From: CAZHFW01 sp964531675
Lineage (GTDB): Bacteria; Planctomycetota; Phycisphaerae; Phycisphaerales; UBA1924
Direction of reading: 5' to 3'
Assembly (NCBI GenBank): GCA_964531675.1
Contig: CAZHFW010000007.1
Location: 62,001 to 126,000 of the forward strand
Length of the DNA: 64,000 nt
Translations under genes and position numbers: made by a program
Shown here: in pieces, positions 36,355 to 46,771 of the stretch
Numbering within the stretch: position 1 is the first letter of the stretch
Layout: each line of letters opens with the position of its first letter
Notes under the pieces: generated by a model
The model's database searches: none
What the model was told of the DNA's origin: nothing
The model's input: only the letters and a program-made list of their open reading frames with translations

Positions 36355-36690
36355 TTACAGGAAGCTCCTGACCGCGGTGTTCACGTCCTGAAAGTGCTCG
36401 AACTGATCCAGGAGCTCGGTCAGCTCCAGGACCTCCCGGAGCGTCTCGCCAGCGCCGGAGAGCTTGAGGGCCGAGCCCGACTGGTGAAGCTCACGCGTGA
36501 GCTCCGCGAGCACCTCGAGCCCCCGGCTGTCCGCGTACTGGATGGCCGTCGCATCGATCACAAAACGCCCGAGGCTGCGCACGAGCGTGAGCTCGACCGC
36601 GGTCTTGAACTGCTCGGCGTCTGCTGCGACCAAGGGCCCGATGGGCTTGATCACCGTGACCGCGCCTTGTCTTTGTTCCTGGATGTCCAT
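36355..36690 (-). CDS. STAS-domain anti-sigma factor antagonist
   Basis: A 111-residue single STAS domain of the SpoIIAA type. It has KPIGPLVAADAEQF early, the switch region VIDATAIQYADSRGLEVLAEL near residue 50, where Ser in DSRG is the expected phosphorylation site, and helices at the end. Such proteins are released by PP2C phosphatases and sequester anti-sigma kinases. It lies between the histidine kinase and pilB on one strand, so partner switching may govern pilus expression or activity. No kinase of the SpoIIAB type is visible nearby. The Shine-Dalgarno is AAAGGAG. Confidence 0.85.
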   Translation of the reverse strand: MDIQEQRQGAVTVIKPIGPLVAADAEQFKTAVELTLVRSLGRFVIDATAIQYADSRGLEVLAELTRELHQSGSALKLSGAGETLREVLELTELLDQFEHFQDVNTAVRSFL

Positions 36691-36720
36691 GTCGAAGCTC
36701 CTTTCCGGATCGCACGCGCC

Positions 36721-38613
36721 TCACGCCGCCAGCGGCAGCGACAGCGTGAACGTGCTCCCCTTGTCAAGCTCCGACCGCAGGGAGATGTCCCCGCCGTGCA
36801 TCCGCGCCACATCGCGCGCCAGCGCCAGTCCGAGCCCCGAGCCCGTGATGCTCCCGATACGCCGGTCCTTGGCCCGGTAGAACTTCTCGAAGATCAGCTC
36901 GTGCTCCTCGGGCTTGATCCCGATGCCGTTGTCTTCCACGTCGACGGTCACCTGCGCGTTGTCCGCGGTCACCTTCACGTTCACCGCGCCGCCCTGCGGC
37001 GTGTACTTCAGGCTGTTGCCGATCAGGTTGTGCAGCGCCAGCGCAAGCTTGTCGCGATCCGCCTTGAACACCGGATACTTGGGAGGAAGCGAGAACGTCA
37101 GCGCGATCTCCTTGTCCTCCGCCTGGGCCTTGTAGTCCTCCTCGAGCTGCTTGAAGAGGTCCTCGAGCTTCACGTCGTCCTTATGGAGCTTGAGGGAGCC
37201 CGCCTCAATCTCCGCGACCGAGAGCATGTCGCCCACGATCCGCTCGAGCCGGAGCGTCTCCTGGTTGATCACGTTGAGGGCGCGAGCCCGGTTCTCGGGG
37301 GTCATCTCCTGCTCGTCGCCGTCGATGAGCGTCTCCAGGTAGAGCCTCATGTTGGTCAGAGGCGTGCGCAGCTCGTGCGTCGCCTGCGCCACGAACGCGT
37401 TGCGGGCCTCGTCGGCGACGCGCTGCTGGGTCACGTCCTCGATCAGCACCATCGCGCTGGCCGTGTCGTCGCGCCGCACGGGCCGCACGCTGAAGCGCAG
37501 CACGCCGCCGCTGCCGGCGCGACCATCATCCTGGCTCTTGACCTCCACGGACACGCGCTGCTTGATGATCCCCTTGACCACGCCCCGCACCGCTTCGAGC
37601 ACCTGCGGGCTGCTGAATACGCCCGTCGCGTCCGCGTTGCCGAGCTGTTCCTTCTTGGCCCGCAGGAGCACCGCCGCCGCGCCGTTGCTGTACCGGACCT
37701 TCAGGGACGAGTCGACCAGCAGCATGCCCTGCCAGAGGGCGTCGCAAGCCCCGGAAAGATCGGCCTCGCGGCGCGGGCCCTGGGTCATGCGCTCGGTCAC
37801 ACGCCGTGCGCTGGCCGCTTCACGCAGGCGTTCGCGATCGGTGATGAGCGTGTTCCACGCCCGGGCCTCGGGCCCGAGCTCGCCGTTGACCGCGAGCATC
37901 GACGCGGGCACGCCTTCTTCCGACGAGGCGAGCAGCGCATCGCGCACAAAGCCGATCGCCCCCAGGCGCCGCCGCATCCCGCGGTACACGCCCAGCAGCA
38001 TGAACATGCCCGTGCCGCAGCTGGCCGCGATCCCCGCCTGTGCGGTCCAGTCGGTCCAGTTGGGCAGATGCACCGGCATCACCGTCTCGAGAATGGCGCG
38101 ACCCTTGCCGGTCACGGTCAGTTCAATCCCCGCGGTCACATTCTGGTCGGACATCGTCAGCGCCCGGGCCACCGGGCCGTCCGCGGTCGCGCTGGGCCAC
38201 TTGTCCGGGATCGGGCGGAGCTTCTTCACATCCGCGTACGCGTCCGCAATGACCTCGCCATCAGGCAAGAGCACCCGGCACACGCTGAGCTGATCCCGCA
38301 CCGCGCTCTCGGTGATGAGCACCCGCGCGCCCGCCAGATCGCCCGAGGCCAGATGAGCCTCAAGACCGCGCGACAAAAGCTCCGCCACGGACCGGGCCCG
38401 CTCGAACGACTGCGTCGCCACGCTCTGGCGATACGTGCGCGCCGTCCACCACGCGCTCCCGCCCGCCGCGACCAGCAGAATCCCCACGAACGCAAGGCCC
38501 GCAGTCGCCAGCAGCGCTTCGCCACCGGCCGCACGCATCAGCCACGCCGGTTTGCCCGCGCGCGCTGCTGCACCAGGTCCCGCCAATGTCTGCTCGTGAT
38601 CGCTTGTGCCCAA
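36721..38613 (-). CDS. Membrane sensor histidine kinase (PAS, PhoR-like)
   Basis: A 630-residue kinase. The first membrane helix is at about residues 32-56, an extracytoplasmic sensor at 57-188 and the second helix at about 190-210. A HAMP-like region and a PAS domain (about 285-395) follow, then HisKA with His413 in ATHELRTPLTNM, and the HATPase domain with NLIGNSLKYTP, DNGIGIKPEE and GSGLGLALA. The HATPase domain is typical of PhoR/WalK-like kinases. No response regulator is adjacent, making this an orphan kinase here. The start is TTG at 38613 with GGAGG 7 nt upstream. It leads the pilus cluster, 30 bp before the STAS gene. Confidence 0.92.
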   Translation of the reverse strand: MGTSDHEQTLAGPGAAARAGKPAWLMRAAGGEALLATAGLAFVGILLVAAGGSAWWTARTYRQSVATQSFERARSVAELLSRGLEAHLASGDLAGARVLITESAVRDQLSVCRVLLPDGEVIADAYADVKKLRPIPDKWPSATADGPVARALTMSDQNVTAGIELTVTGKGRAILETVMPVHLPNWTDWTAQAGIAASCGTGMFMLLGVYRGMRRRLGAIGFVRDALLASSEEGVPASMLAVNGELGPEARAWNTLITDRERLREAASARRVTERMTQGPRREADLSGACDALWQGMLLVDSSLKVRYSNGAAAVLLRAKKEQLGNADATGVFSSPQVLEAVRGVVKGIIKQRVSVEVKSQDDGRAGSGGVLRFSVRPVRRDDTASAMVLIEDVTQQRVADEARNAFVAQATHELRTPLTNMRLYLETLIDGDEQEMTPENRARALNVINQETLRLERIVGDMLSVAEIEAGSLKLHKDDVKLEDLFKQLEEDYKAQAEDKEIALTFSLPPKYPVFKADRDKLALALHNLIGNSLKYTPQGGAVNVKVTADNAQVTVDVEDNGIGIKPEEHELIFEKFYRAKDRRIGSITGSGLGLALARDVARMHGGDISLRSELDKGSTFTLSLPLAA

Positions 38614-38748
38614 GGGGACGCCTCCGGTCTGCGGTTCTCCGCATCGGATATCGGTCGGTCCCCGCCTCGGGTGAAGCTCCCCCCGCCCGGCTTTGCCCCG
38701 GGATCACACTTCTTCTCGGCCCGCCCTGTTCTCGGACCACCGGATCGC

Positions 38749-40242
38749 TCAGGACAGCTCCTGGCTGATCCGGGTCGCCAGTCCAGCTCCGCTCTGGAGC
38801 GCTCCCTCCATGTAACCGCAGAAGCCATAGCTCAGGTGCTCGCCGCAGAACCGCACCGCGCCAAAGCCCCGGTCGATCGCTTCGCCGCTCCGGCTGATCT
38901 GCCCGGGCTCAGGGAACGAATAACCCCCGAACGTCCACGACTCGCCAGGCCAGCCCACGAACCGCGAAGTCAGGAACGCACCTTGCAGCCCAGGCTGGAG
39001 CTGCTCGAGTTCCGCGTTCAACTCGGTCACGCGCTCCGCCGGGCTGCGCTCCACCACGCGTCCAGCCGCGGGCCCTCCCGAGAAGCCGGTCAGCACCGTC
39101 CGATCCACCTCCGCCTCTTCGGGCTTGGCCTGCCCCGCGGTGGCTTCCCACGTCGCGCTGATGTCCCCATCACCCAGCGCGTATTGCGATCGCTTCCCCG
39201 ACTCCCACACCCGCTCGCGCAGGACCGCGAGGTACTTGGTCGCCTTCCCCATCGTCATGTTGAACTCGGGCGGCAGAAGCTCAGGCTCCCACGTCAAACG
39301 CCGCCACATCGTCGGAGGGGTCGCGACCACCACCATCTCACACTCGTGTGCCGTTCCATCCTGACGGCGCACCACGCACCCGCTCTGGTTCCGCGTGATC
39401 GCCACCACCGGCGCCCGCAGCACCACGCGATCCCGACCGATCGCCGCGGCGAACCGCTCCGCAAGCTGTGAAGCGCCGTCCTTGCATCGGAACGCCTCGG
39501 AGTCCGTCCAGTACTTCTCCATCCCCCCGGCGCGGATGATCGCCAGCATCGCCAGCAGACTGGCCTGCTCCAGCGCCACACCATTGAGCGCCTCGAGGTC
39601 CGCACGCAGCGCCGCAGCGGTCAGGTCATCCACCCCCGCCTCGGCGAGCCATGCCCCCAGGCTCGTCATGTCCAGGCTCACCGCGCCCTCGGTCTTCCAG
39701 GGCTTTTCGGAGTTCACGTTCCCAGCTCGGGCCGTGAGTGCGCTCAGCGCCTCGTGCATCTTTCCCCAGACGCGCCGGGCGTCGTCTGCATCGAGGGTCT
39801 TGCCTTTGAGCCGCAAGGTCTGGCCGAGCTGCCGGTCATCGGGCGCGTCCAGAAATCCGAGCCCGAAGTATCCCGCGTACTTGGCCCAGAGCGGATGGTT
39901 GCTCCCGATCAGTTCGCCGCCCGCCTCCACCGTCTTCCCCGGCGCCAGATCGCGGAAGGTGTGCACGCGCCCTCCGACCCGCGCGCGTGCTTCGAGCACC
40001 ACCACGTCATGCCCCGCAGCCTGCAACTCAAATGCGCACGCAAGCCCCGCGAGCCCCGCGCCGACCACGACCACACGGCCTTTCCCCGCCGAAGGCGTCG
40101 CCCAGGATCGTTCCGAAAGCAACACCCCAGCGGACGCCGCCAGCGTCAGCTTCAACGCCTCCCGGCGTGAACGCAGAATGTCGGGCGTCGAAAGATGCGC
40201 CTGAACGCCAAACCGACGGCTCAGCAGACGGTACAGCAGCAT
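38749..40242 (-). CDS. Tat-exported FAD amine oxidase, second copy
   Basis: A 497-residue flavoprotein of the monoamine oxidase/phytoene desaturase superfamily. A Tat signal SRREALKLTLAASAGVLL (twin Arg, about residue 25) precedes the FAD-binding GxGxxG motif VVVVGAGLAGLACAFEL and the VLEARARVGGRV motif. The C-terminal FAD motif is GAVRFCGEHLSYGFCGYMEGAL. It is paralogous to the gene just upstream, 25 bp away. The start at 40242 is supported by TACGCT ending 6 nt upstream, so it may have its own promoter inside the operon. The substrate is not evident. Confidence 0.85.
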   Translation of the reverse strand: MLLYRLLSRRFGVQAHLSTPDILRSRREALKLTLAASAGVLLSERSWATPSAGKGRVVVVGAGLAGLACAFELQAAGHDVVVLEARARVGGRVHTFRDLAPGKTVEAGGELIGSNHPLWAKYAGYFGLGFLDAPDDRQLGQTLRLKGKTLDADDARRVWGKMHEALSALTARAGNVNSEKPWKTEGAVSLDMTSLGAWLAEAGVDDLTAAALRADLEALNGVALEQASLLAMLAIIRAGGMEKYWTDSEAFRCKDGASQLAERFAAAIGRDRVVLRAPVVAITRNQSGCVVRRQDGTAHECEMVVVATPPTMWRRLTWEPELLPPEFNMTMGKATKYLAVLRERVWESGKRSQYALGDGDISATWEATAGQAKPEEAEVDRTVLTGFSGGPAAGRVVERSPAERVTELNAELEQLQPGLQGAFLTSRFVGWPGESWTFGGYSFPEPGQISRSGEAIDRGFGAVRFCGEHLSYGFCGYMEGALQSGAGLATRISQELS

Positions 40243-40248
40243 CCCTAC

Positions 40249-40254
40249 AGCGTA
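40249..40254 (-). promoter_or_regulatory. TACGCT box 6 nt before second amine oxidase start
   Basis: On the minus strand TACGCT ends 6 nt before the ATG at 40242, between the two oxidase genes. Confidence 0.4.
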
Positions 40255-40267
40255 GCGTCGGGCGTGC

Positions 40268-41758
40268 TCAGCGCTTCGCGCCGTCGCGGGCCGCGATCCG
40301 CCCCGCCACGCCGATGCCGCTCTGCAGGCCGCCTTCCATGTACCCCACGAACGCGTAGCACGTGTGCTCGCCCGCAAAGTGCAGGTTGCCGAATCCCTTG
40401 CGCAGCATCGGCCCGATGGTCGTCACCTGACCCGGAGCCGGGAAGGAGTACCCCGCGCCGGCCCACGGATCCGCCGGCCAGTCCATGAACCGCGACGCGA
40501 TGAAGTTCGCCTTGAAGCCGGGCTTGAGCTCTTCGAGCTTGGCGCCCAGCGCCGCGTCCCGGGTCGCGGCGTCGTGCGCCCGCGCCTTCTCCGCCGCCGG
40601 CCCGCCCGCGAACGCGGTCAAACCAACTCCGCCCTCATCTCCCTGGGCGTCGGTGCTCTCCCAGACCCACGAGAGCTCGTCATCCGAGAGCGCCCACTGC
40701 GAGTTCTTCTTCTCGTGCCAGAAGCGAGACTTCACGCTCGTCAGATACTTGATGTTCACGCCCATCTGCGGCATGAACGACGGGAACCCGGGCTTGAACT
40801 CGATCTTGTTCCACACCGATGGCGGCACCGCCAGCACCACGTCATCGCACTCAATCGTCCGCCCATCGGCGCACGTCACCACCGCGACGGACTTGCTCGT
40901 GTCGATCTTCGTCACCGGGAGCTTGAGCACCACCCGATCCTTCCCGATCGCCTCCGCGAGCTTGCTGGCCAGCTGCTGATTCCCGCCCTTGCAGCGGTAC
41001 ACCTCGGAGTCCGTCCAGTACTTCTCGACCCCGCCGCCCTTCACCGCCGCCAGCATGCCCAGCAGGCTCGCCTTGTCGTCATCAACGCCATTGTCGCCGC
41101 CGATCTGCGCGGAGATCGCGAGCCTGGTCGCCTCCCGCATCTCCACAGTCTTGAAGAAGTCGCTGATGGAACGTGCGTCCAGCGACTTGGCGTCCGTCGA
41201 GGCCCAGGGCTGATCCGCGTCCACGTTCTTGGCCAGCTCATTGAGCTTGGACATCATGTCCTTGGCCTCTTCCCACGTCTGATTGGCCGACTCTTCGTCG
41301 AGCAGCACGCCCCCGACCTTGATTGGGGAGAACAGCTCTTCTTCCTCGGAGACGTCGATGAACTCCAGGCCGTACTTGGAGGCGTAGTTCACCCACGCCG
41401 GGTGATTCGAGCCGATCAGCTCAGCGCCGCCCTCGACGTTCTTGCCCGCGATGAAGTCGGAGAACGAGAGCACGCGCCCGCCCAGGCGTCCACGCGCCTC
41501 GACGACCGTCACGTCGTAGCCGAGCGCCGAAAGCTCGTGCGCCGCCGCCAGACCTGCAAAGCCCGCGCCCACCACGACCACGCGCTTGCCAGCACGCCGC
41601 GCGGGCATCGCCAGCGCCTCAGGACCGGAGAGCAGGAGCCCCGCCGACGCCGCGAGGGTCGCCTTCAGCGCGAGGCGGCGCGATTCGAACATCTCGGCCT
41701 GCGAATAGCGCGAAAGCGGGCCGTACTTGCGGTTGAGCATCAGAAAGAGCCTGGACAT
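40268..41758 (-). CDS. Tat-exported FAD amine oxidase, first copy
   Basis: A 496-residue paralogue of the next gene. A Tat motif SRRLALKATLAASAGLLL lies near residue 26, after about 22 extra residues. FAD motifs VVVVGAGFAGLAAAHEL and VVEARGRLGGRV follow, and the C-terminal FAD site is FGNLHFAGEHTCYAFVGYMEGGLQSG. Exported folded flavoproteins of this kind oxidise amines outside the cytoplasm. GGAGG lies upstream of the ATG. It follows the unknown secreted protein after a gap with a strong hairpin, so the three genes may be one functional unit with separate expression levels. Confidence 0.88.
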   Translation of the reverse strand: MSRLFLMLNRKYGPLSRYSQAEMFESRRLALKATLAASAGLLLSGPEALAMPARRAGKRVVVVGAGFAGLAAAHELSALGYDVTVVEARGRLGGRVLSFSDFIAGKNVEGGAELIGSNHPAWVNYASKYGLEFIDVSEEEELFSPIKVGGVLLDEESANQTWEEAKDMMSKLNELAKNVDADQPWASTDAKSLDARSISDFFKTVEMREATRLAISAQIGGDNGVDDDKASLLGMLAAVKGGGVEKYWTDSEVYRCKGGNQQLASKLAEAIGKDRVVLKLPVTKIDTSKSVAVVTCADGRTIECDDVVLAVPPSVWNKIEFKPGFPSFMPQMGVNIKYLTSVKSRFWHEKKNSQWALSDDELSWVWESTDAQGDEGGVGLTAFAGGPAAEKARAHDAATRDAALGAKLEELKPGFKANFIASRFMDWPADPWAGAGYSFPAPGQVTTIGPMLRKGFGNLHFAGEHTCYAFVGYMEGGLQSGIGVAGRIAARDGAKR

Positions 41759-41802
41759 GCGTCCTCCAAGCGTTCAAGGCGTGCGTGCGTCACTCTGCAA
41801 AG

Positions 41803-41832
41803 ACCCGCGCGGGGGGTTGGCCCCGCGCGGGT
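41803..41832 (-). terminator. Strong hairpin after secreted-protein gene
   Basis: ACCCGCGCGGGG and CCCCGCGCGGGT form a perfect 12-bp stem with a 6-base loop, 31 bp past the stop of the secreted-protein gene on the minus strand. Only TCTTTGC follows, so termination may be partial and allow read-through to the amine oxidases. Confidence 0.55.
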
Positions 41833-41862
41833 GGTGTGGTCATTCCACTTCGACCGGGACGA

Positions 41863-43047
41863 TCACTCGTCGTTGGTCGGGCCCGTCGCCAGCAGCCAGA
41901 GCTTGAAGAAGTTCATGGCCTGCTGCTTGGTCAGCTTGTTCGCGTTCAGGTTGTACGTGACCTTGCTCGAGGAAGGCGTCTTGCCATCGGAGCCGAAGCT
42001 GTCCACGTAGGCGATCTTGCCCGTGAGCGCGGGAACCGAGTCGTCGACCGCGAAGAACGCGTCTTCCGCGGACATCTTCTCGAACGCCGCCGCCTCGGTC
42101 GAGCCGGTCTTGTTCTTCTCTTCGTTGAAGCGAAGGTTGAACTCGTACGTGCCGCGCCCGTTGGTGGCCCGGTCTGGATCCTCGACCCACTTGATCGAGC
42201 CCGTCAGCACGTCCTCGACTTCCTTGCCGTCCAGGGTGTACTTGAAGCGGATCCCGTCGGTGTACCAGTTGCCCGTGTCGTAGTCATAATCCAGGCGTCC
42301 CGAGACCACGCAGCTCGGATAGTTCTCCGCCGGGCCCTTGGCCAGCACGATGTTCTCGAAGCGCATCGGGTCGGTGGCCTTCACGCTGATCGTGTAGGTC
42401 TTGTCGCCCACGACGCGCTTGAACGTGTACGCCGCCAGGGATTCCTTCTTCTCCGCCTTGCCCACGAGCTTGCCGCGGAAGTTGTCCGTGAAGCCCGCCT
42501 GCTTGCCCACCGTGTCCACCGCCATGCGCAGCGGGCGCTCGGAGCTCTTCCCGCCCGCCAGATCGAACGCGCCGGACGCGGTGTCGATCGGCACCAGGCC
42601 GACCCACTTGCCCACCGCCTTCTTCTGCTTCGGGTCCTTGGGGTTCAGCACCGACATGGTGATGTCAAAGCCGAGCTGCGCGTCCTGCTTGCGCCGCCCG
42701 AGGTTCTTGGTGTAGAGGTTGGGCTGACGCGTGATCGAGCCCGCGAACTCCGTGGTCTTGGCCACGTTGAACTGGAACTTGTACGTGTCCTTGGCGCCGA
42801 TCGCGGCCGAACCTTCCTTCAGATCGCCCGACCGGTCCAGGTTCGTGCGCGTCGCAAAGTCGATCTCCATCGACCCCGTGATGAAGTTCTGCTCGGTGAA
42901 CTGCTCGGGCTGCGCCTGGGCGGCACCCGCCAGCGCCAACCCCGACGCCAAACCGGCGCCCGCCGCCACCGCCGGAGCGGTCAACCCCGAAAGCGAGAGC
43001 ACCGCCGCCGTCGAAAGACCAAGCCAGGAGCGTGAACGCTGATTCAT
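41863..43047 (-). CDS. Secreted protein of unknown function
   Basis: A 394-residue exported protein. The signal peptide is long (LGLSTAAVLSLSGLTAPAVAAGAGLASGLALAGAAQAQ), ending near residue 45. The mature part is polar with many strands and Lys/Asp-rich stretches: EVEDVLTGSIKWVEDPD, GTYEFNLRFNEEKN and a helical end (LTKQQAMNFFKLWLLATG). I recognise no family. The start at 43047 is chosen over an upstream one because AGGGAGG precedes it and the signal peptide follows. It is the first gene of a minus-strand group with two Tat amine oxidases, which may suggest a shared extracytoplasmic role. Confidence 0.75.
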   Translation of the reverse strand: MNQRSRSWLGLSTAAVLSLSGLTAPAVAAGAGLASGLALAGAAQAQPEQFTEQNFITGSMEIDFATRTNLDRSGDLKEGSAAIGAKDTYKFQFNVAKTTEFAGSITRQPNLYTKNLGRRKQDAQLGFDITMSVLNPKDPKQKKAVGKWVGLVPIDTASGAFDLAGGKSSERPLRMAVDTVGKQAGFTDNFRGKLVGKAEKKESLAAYTFKRVVGDKTYTISVKATDPMRFENIVLAKGPAENYPSCVVSGRLDYDYDTGNWYTDGIRFKYTLDGKEVEDVLTGSIKWVEDPDRATNGRGTYEFNLRFNEEKNKTGSTEAAAFEKMSAEDAFFAVDDSVPALTGKIAYVDSFGSDGKTPSSSKVTYNLNANKLTKQQAMNFFKLWLLATGPTNDE

Positions 43048-43269
43048 CGCAAAACCTCCCTCAATGCCGGGCAAAACCGCCCGAACTTGCGTGAGCATAT
43101 CGGTGAAACCACCGGCATGCGCCCCAATCATTCGGCATCCGGTCCCCCGGTTTCATGCCTCCACGACCTCTCCGTGCGCTCCAAATCCCGACGCCAGAAA
43201 GGTTTCTATCCTTCCGGCCGTCCGCTTCCTCCCCCCCATCACAAGGTCTTTGCGATCTCCTTATCCGAA

Positions 43270-45276
<2,007 letters not shown>

Positions 45277-45290
45277 GCCGAGCTTTCCCA

Positions 45291-45296
45291 TAGACT
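45291..45296 (+). promoter_or_regulatory. TAGACT box 6 nt before cardiolipin synthase start
   Basis: TAGACT ends exactly 6 nt before the GTG at 45303. It lies in a 26-bp gap after the ABC-F stop and supports the GTG start. Confidence 0.45.
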
Positions 45297-45302
45297 GAGT
45301 CG

Positions 45303-46766
45303 GTGGACTATCAGGCGATCATCCCCGTCGCGCTGGACTGGACCCTCAGGCTCGGTCTGGTCGCGCACGTCATCTGGAGACGCCGCCCCGTCGCGACCAG
45401 CCTCGCCTGGATCGCCGTCGCCCTCTCGCTTCCGGTGGTCGGACTCATTCTCTACGTCCTGGTCGGCGAGACCCGCCTGGGCGAGCGTCGCGTGCAACGC
45501 CTCCGCCATCTCGTGACCGACCTGCTCAAGCCCGCCAAGGAACGCTGGGCCAAGTCCAACCTGGACTGGGATGTCTCCGCCTCAAACTTCGGCCTCATCG
45601 CGTCCTACGGCTCCGCCGCCTCGGGCATCCCACCCCTCCGAGGCAATCACCTCGATCTCATCCACGACACCGACGAGTTCCTCAAGTCGCTCATCACCGC
45701 CATCGACCACGCCCGCCAGCACGTGCACATCCAGACGTTCATCTGGATGCCCACCGGCGCGCCCCGCGAAGTCGCCGAAGCCTGCATCCGCGCCGCCAAG
45801 CGCGACGTCACGGTCCGTGTGCTCGTCGACGCCGTCGGCGCTCGCCCGTTCCTCCGCTCTGATCTCCCCGATCGCATGAAGGCCGCGGGCGTGAAGCTCG
45901 CGATCGCCCTTCCCGTGGGCATCTTCCGCGCCCTGCTCCTCCGCAGGTTGGACATCCGCAACCACCGCAAGATCGCGGTGATCGACGGCGCGCAGGCGTT
46001 CACCGGCAGCCACAACATCACCGACACCACCTTCAAGGTCTCGCGCCGCCATGGCATCGGACCGTGGGTCGACGCCTCCGTGCGCGTCGACGGCGCCGCC
46101 GCCCAGGCGCTCCAGCTGGTCTTCCTCCACGACTGGCAGCAGGAGTGCGACGACGAGGACCGCGCCAGGCTCAACCTCGACGCCCTGGTCCCCGAGCTCC
46201 AGACTCCCGAGCAGGACGAGGCCATCATCCAGATCATCCCCTCAGGCCCGGGCCAGGCTTCCGAAGCCACCGAGCAGGCCTTCCTGATGGCGATCTACGC
46301 CGCCCGCCAGGAGCTGGTCCTCACGACGCCGTACTTCGCGCCAAGCGAGTCCATCGACGGCGCCCTCCGCGCCGCCGCCGCCCGAGGCGTGAAGGTCACG
46401 CTCGTCATGCCCAAGCGCTCCGACGCCTTCCTGGCCGCCGCCGCTGGCCGAGGCCACTTCCCCGGACTCCTCGACGCCGGCGTGCAGCTCCGCCTGTTCC
46501 GCAACGGCCTCCTGCACGCCAAGACCATGACCGTCGATCGCCGCGTCGCCATGGTCGGCTCGGCCAACATCGACATGCGCTCGTTCCGCATCAACTTCGA
46601 GTCCAACCTGTTCATCGATGACCCGGAGTTCACCGCCAGGCTCCGGCGTCTCCAGCAGCAGTACATCACCGTCTCCGACTCGGTGAGCCGGGAGGCCTGG
46701 CATCGCCGGGCGACCCCCAAGCGCCTCATCGACAACGCCGCGGGCCTGCTCAGCCCGCTGCTGTGA
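45303..46766 (+). CDS. cls: Cardiolipin synthase (two-HKD phospholipase D family)
   Basis: A 487-residue membrane-associated transferase that joins phosphatidylglycerols into cardiolipin. Two N-terminal hydrophobic segments (VALDWTLRLGLVAHVIW and SLAWIAVALSLPVVGLILYVLVG) are followed by two HKD motifs: NHRKIAVIDG with TGSHNITD, and LLHAKTMTVDRRVAMVGSANID. The length matches Cls. The start is GTG, supported by a TAGACT box. It converges on the kinase gene with only 5 bp between stops. Confidence 0.93.
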   Translation: MDYQAIIPVALDWTLRLGLVAHVIWRRRPVATSLAWIAVALSLPVVGLILYVLVGETRLGERRVQRLRHLVTDLLKPAKERWAKSNLDWDVSASNFGLIASYGSAASGIPPLRGNHLDLIHDTDEFLKSLITAIDHARQHVHIQTFIWMPTGAPREVAEACIRAAKRDVTVRVLVDAVGARPFLRSDLPDRMKAAGVKLAIALPVGIFRALLLRRLDIRNHRKIAVIDGAQAFTGSHNITDTTFKVSRRHGIGPWVDASVRVDGAAAQALQLVFLHDWQQECDDEDRARLNLDALVPELQTPEQDEAIIQIIPSGPGQASEATEQAFLMAIYAARQELVLTTPYFAPSESIDGALRAAAARGVKVTLVMPKRSDAFLAAAAGRGHFPGLLDAGVQLRLFRNGLLHAKTMTVDRRVAMVGSANIDMRSFRINFESNLFIDDPEFTARLRRLQQQYITVSDSVSREAWHRRATPKRLIDNAAGLLSPLL

Positions 46767-46771
46767 GCCGC

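Noticed and set aside
34555..39471. A 1,638-codon open frame on the plus strand opposite the pilus genes
   Set aside because: It is antisense to well-recognised PilB, STAS and histidine kinase genes, its translation is low-complexity Arg/His-rich, and no motif is visible. High GC content makes such frames likely by chance.
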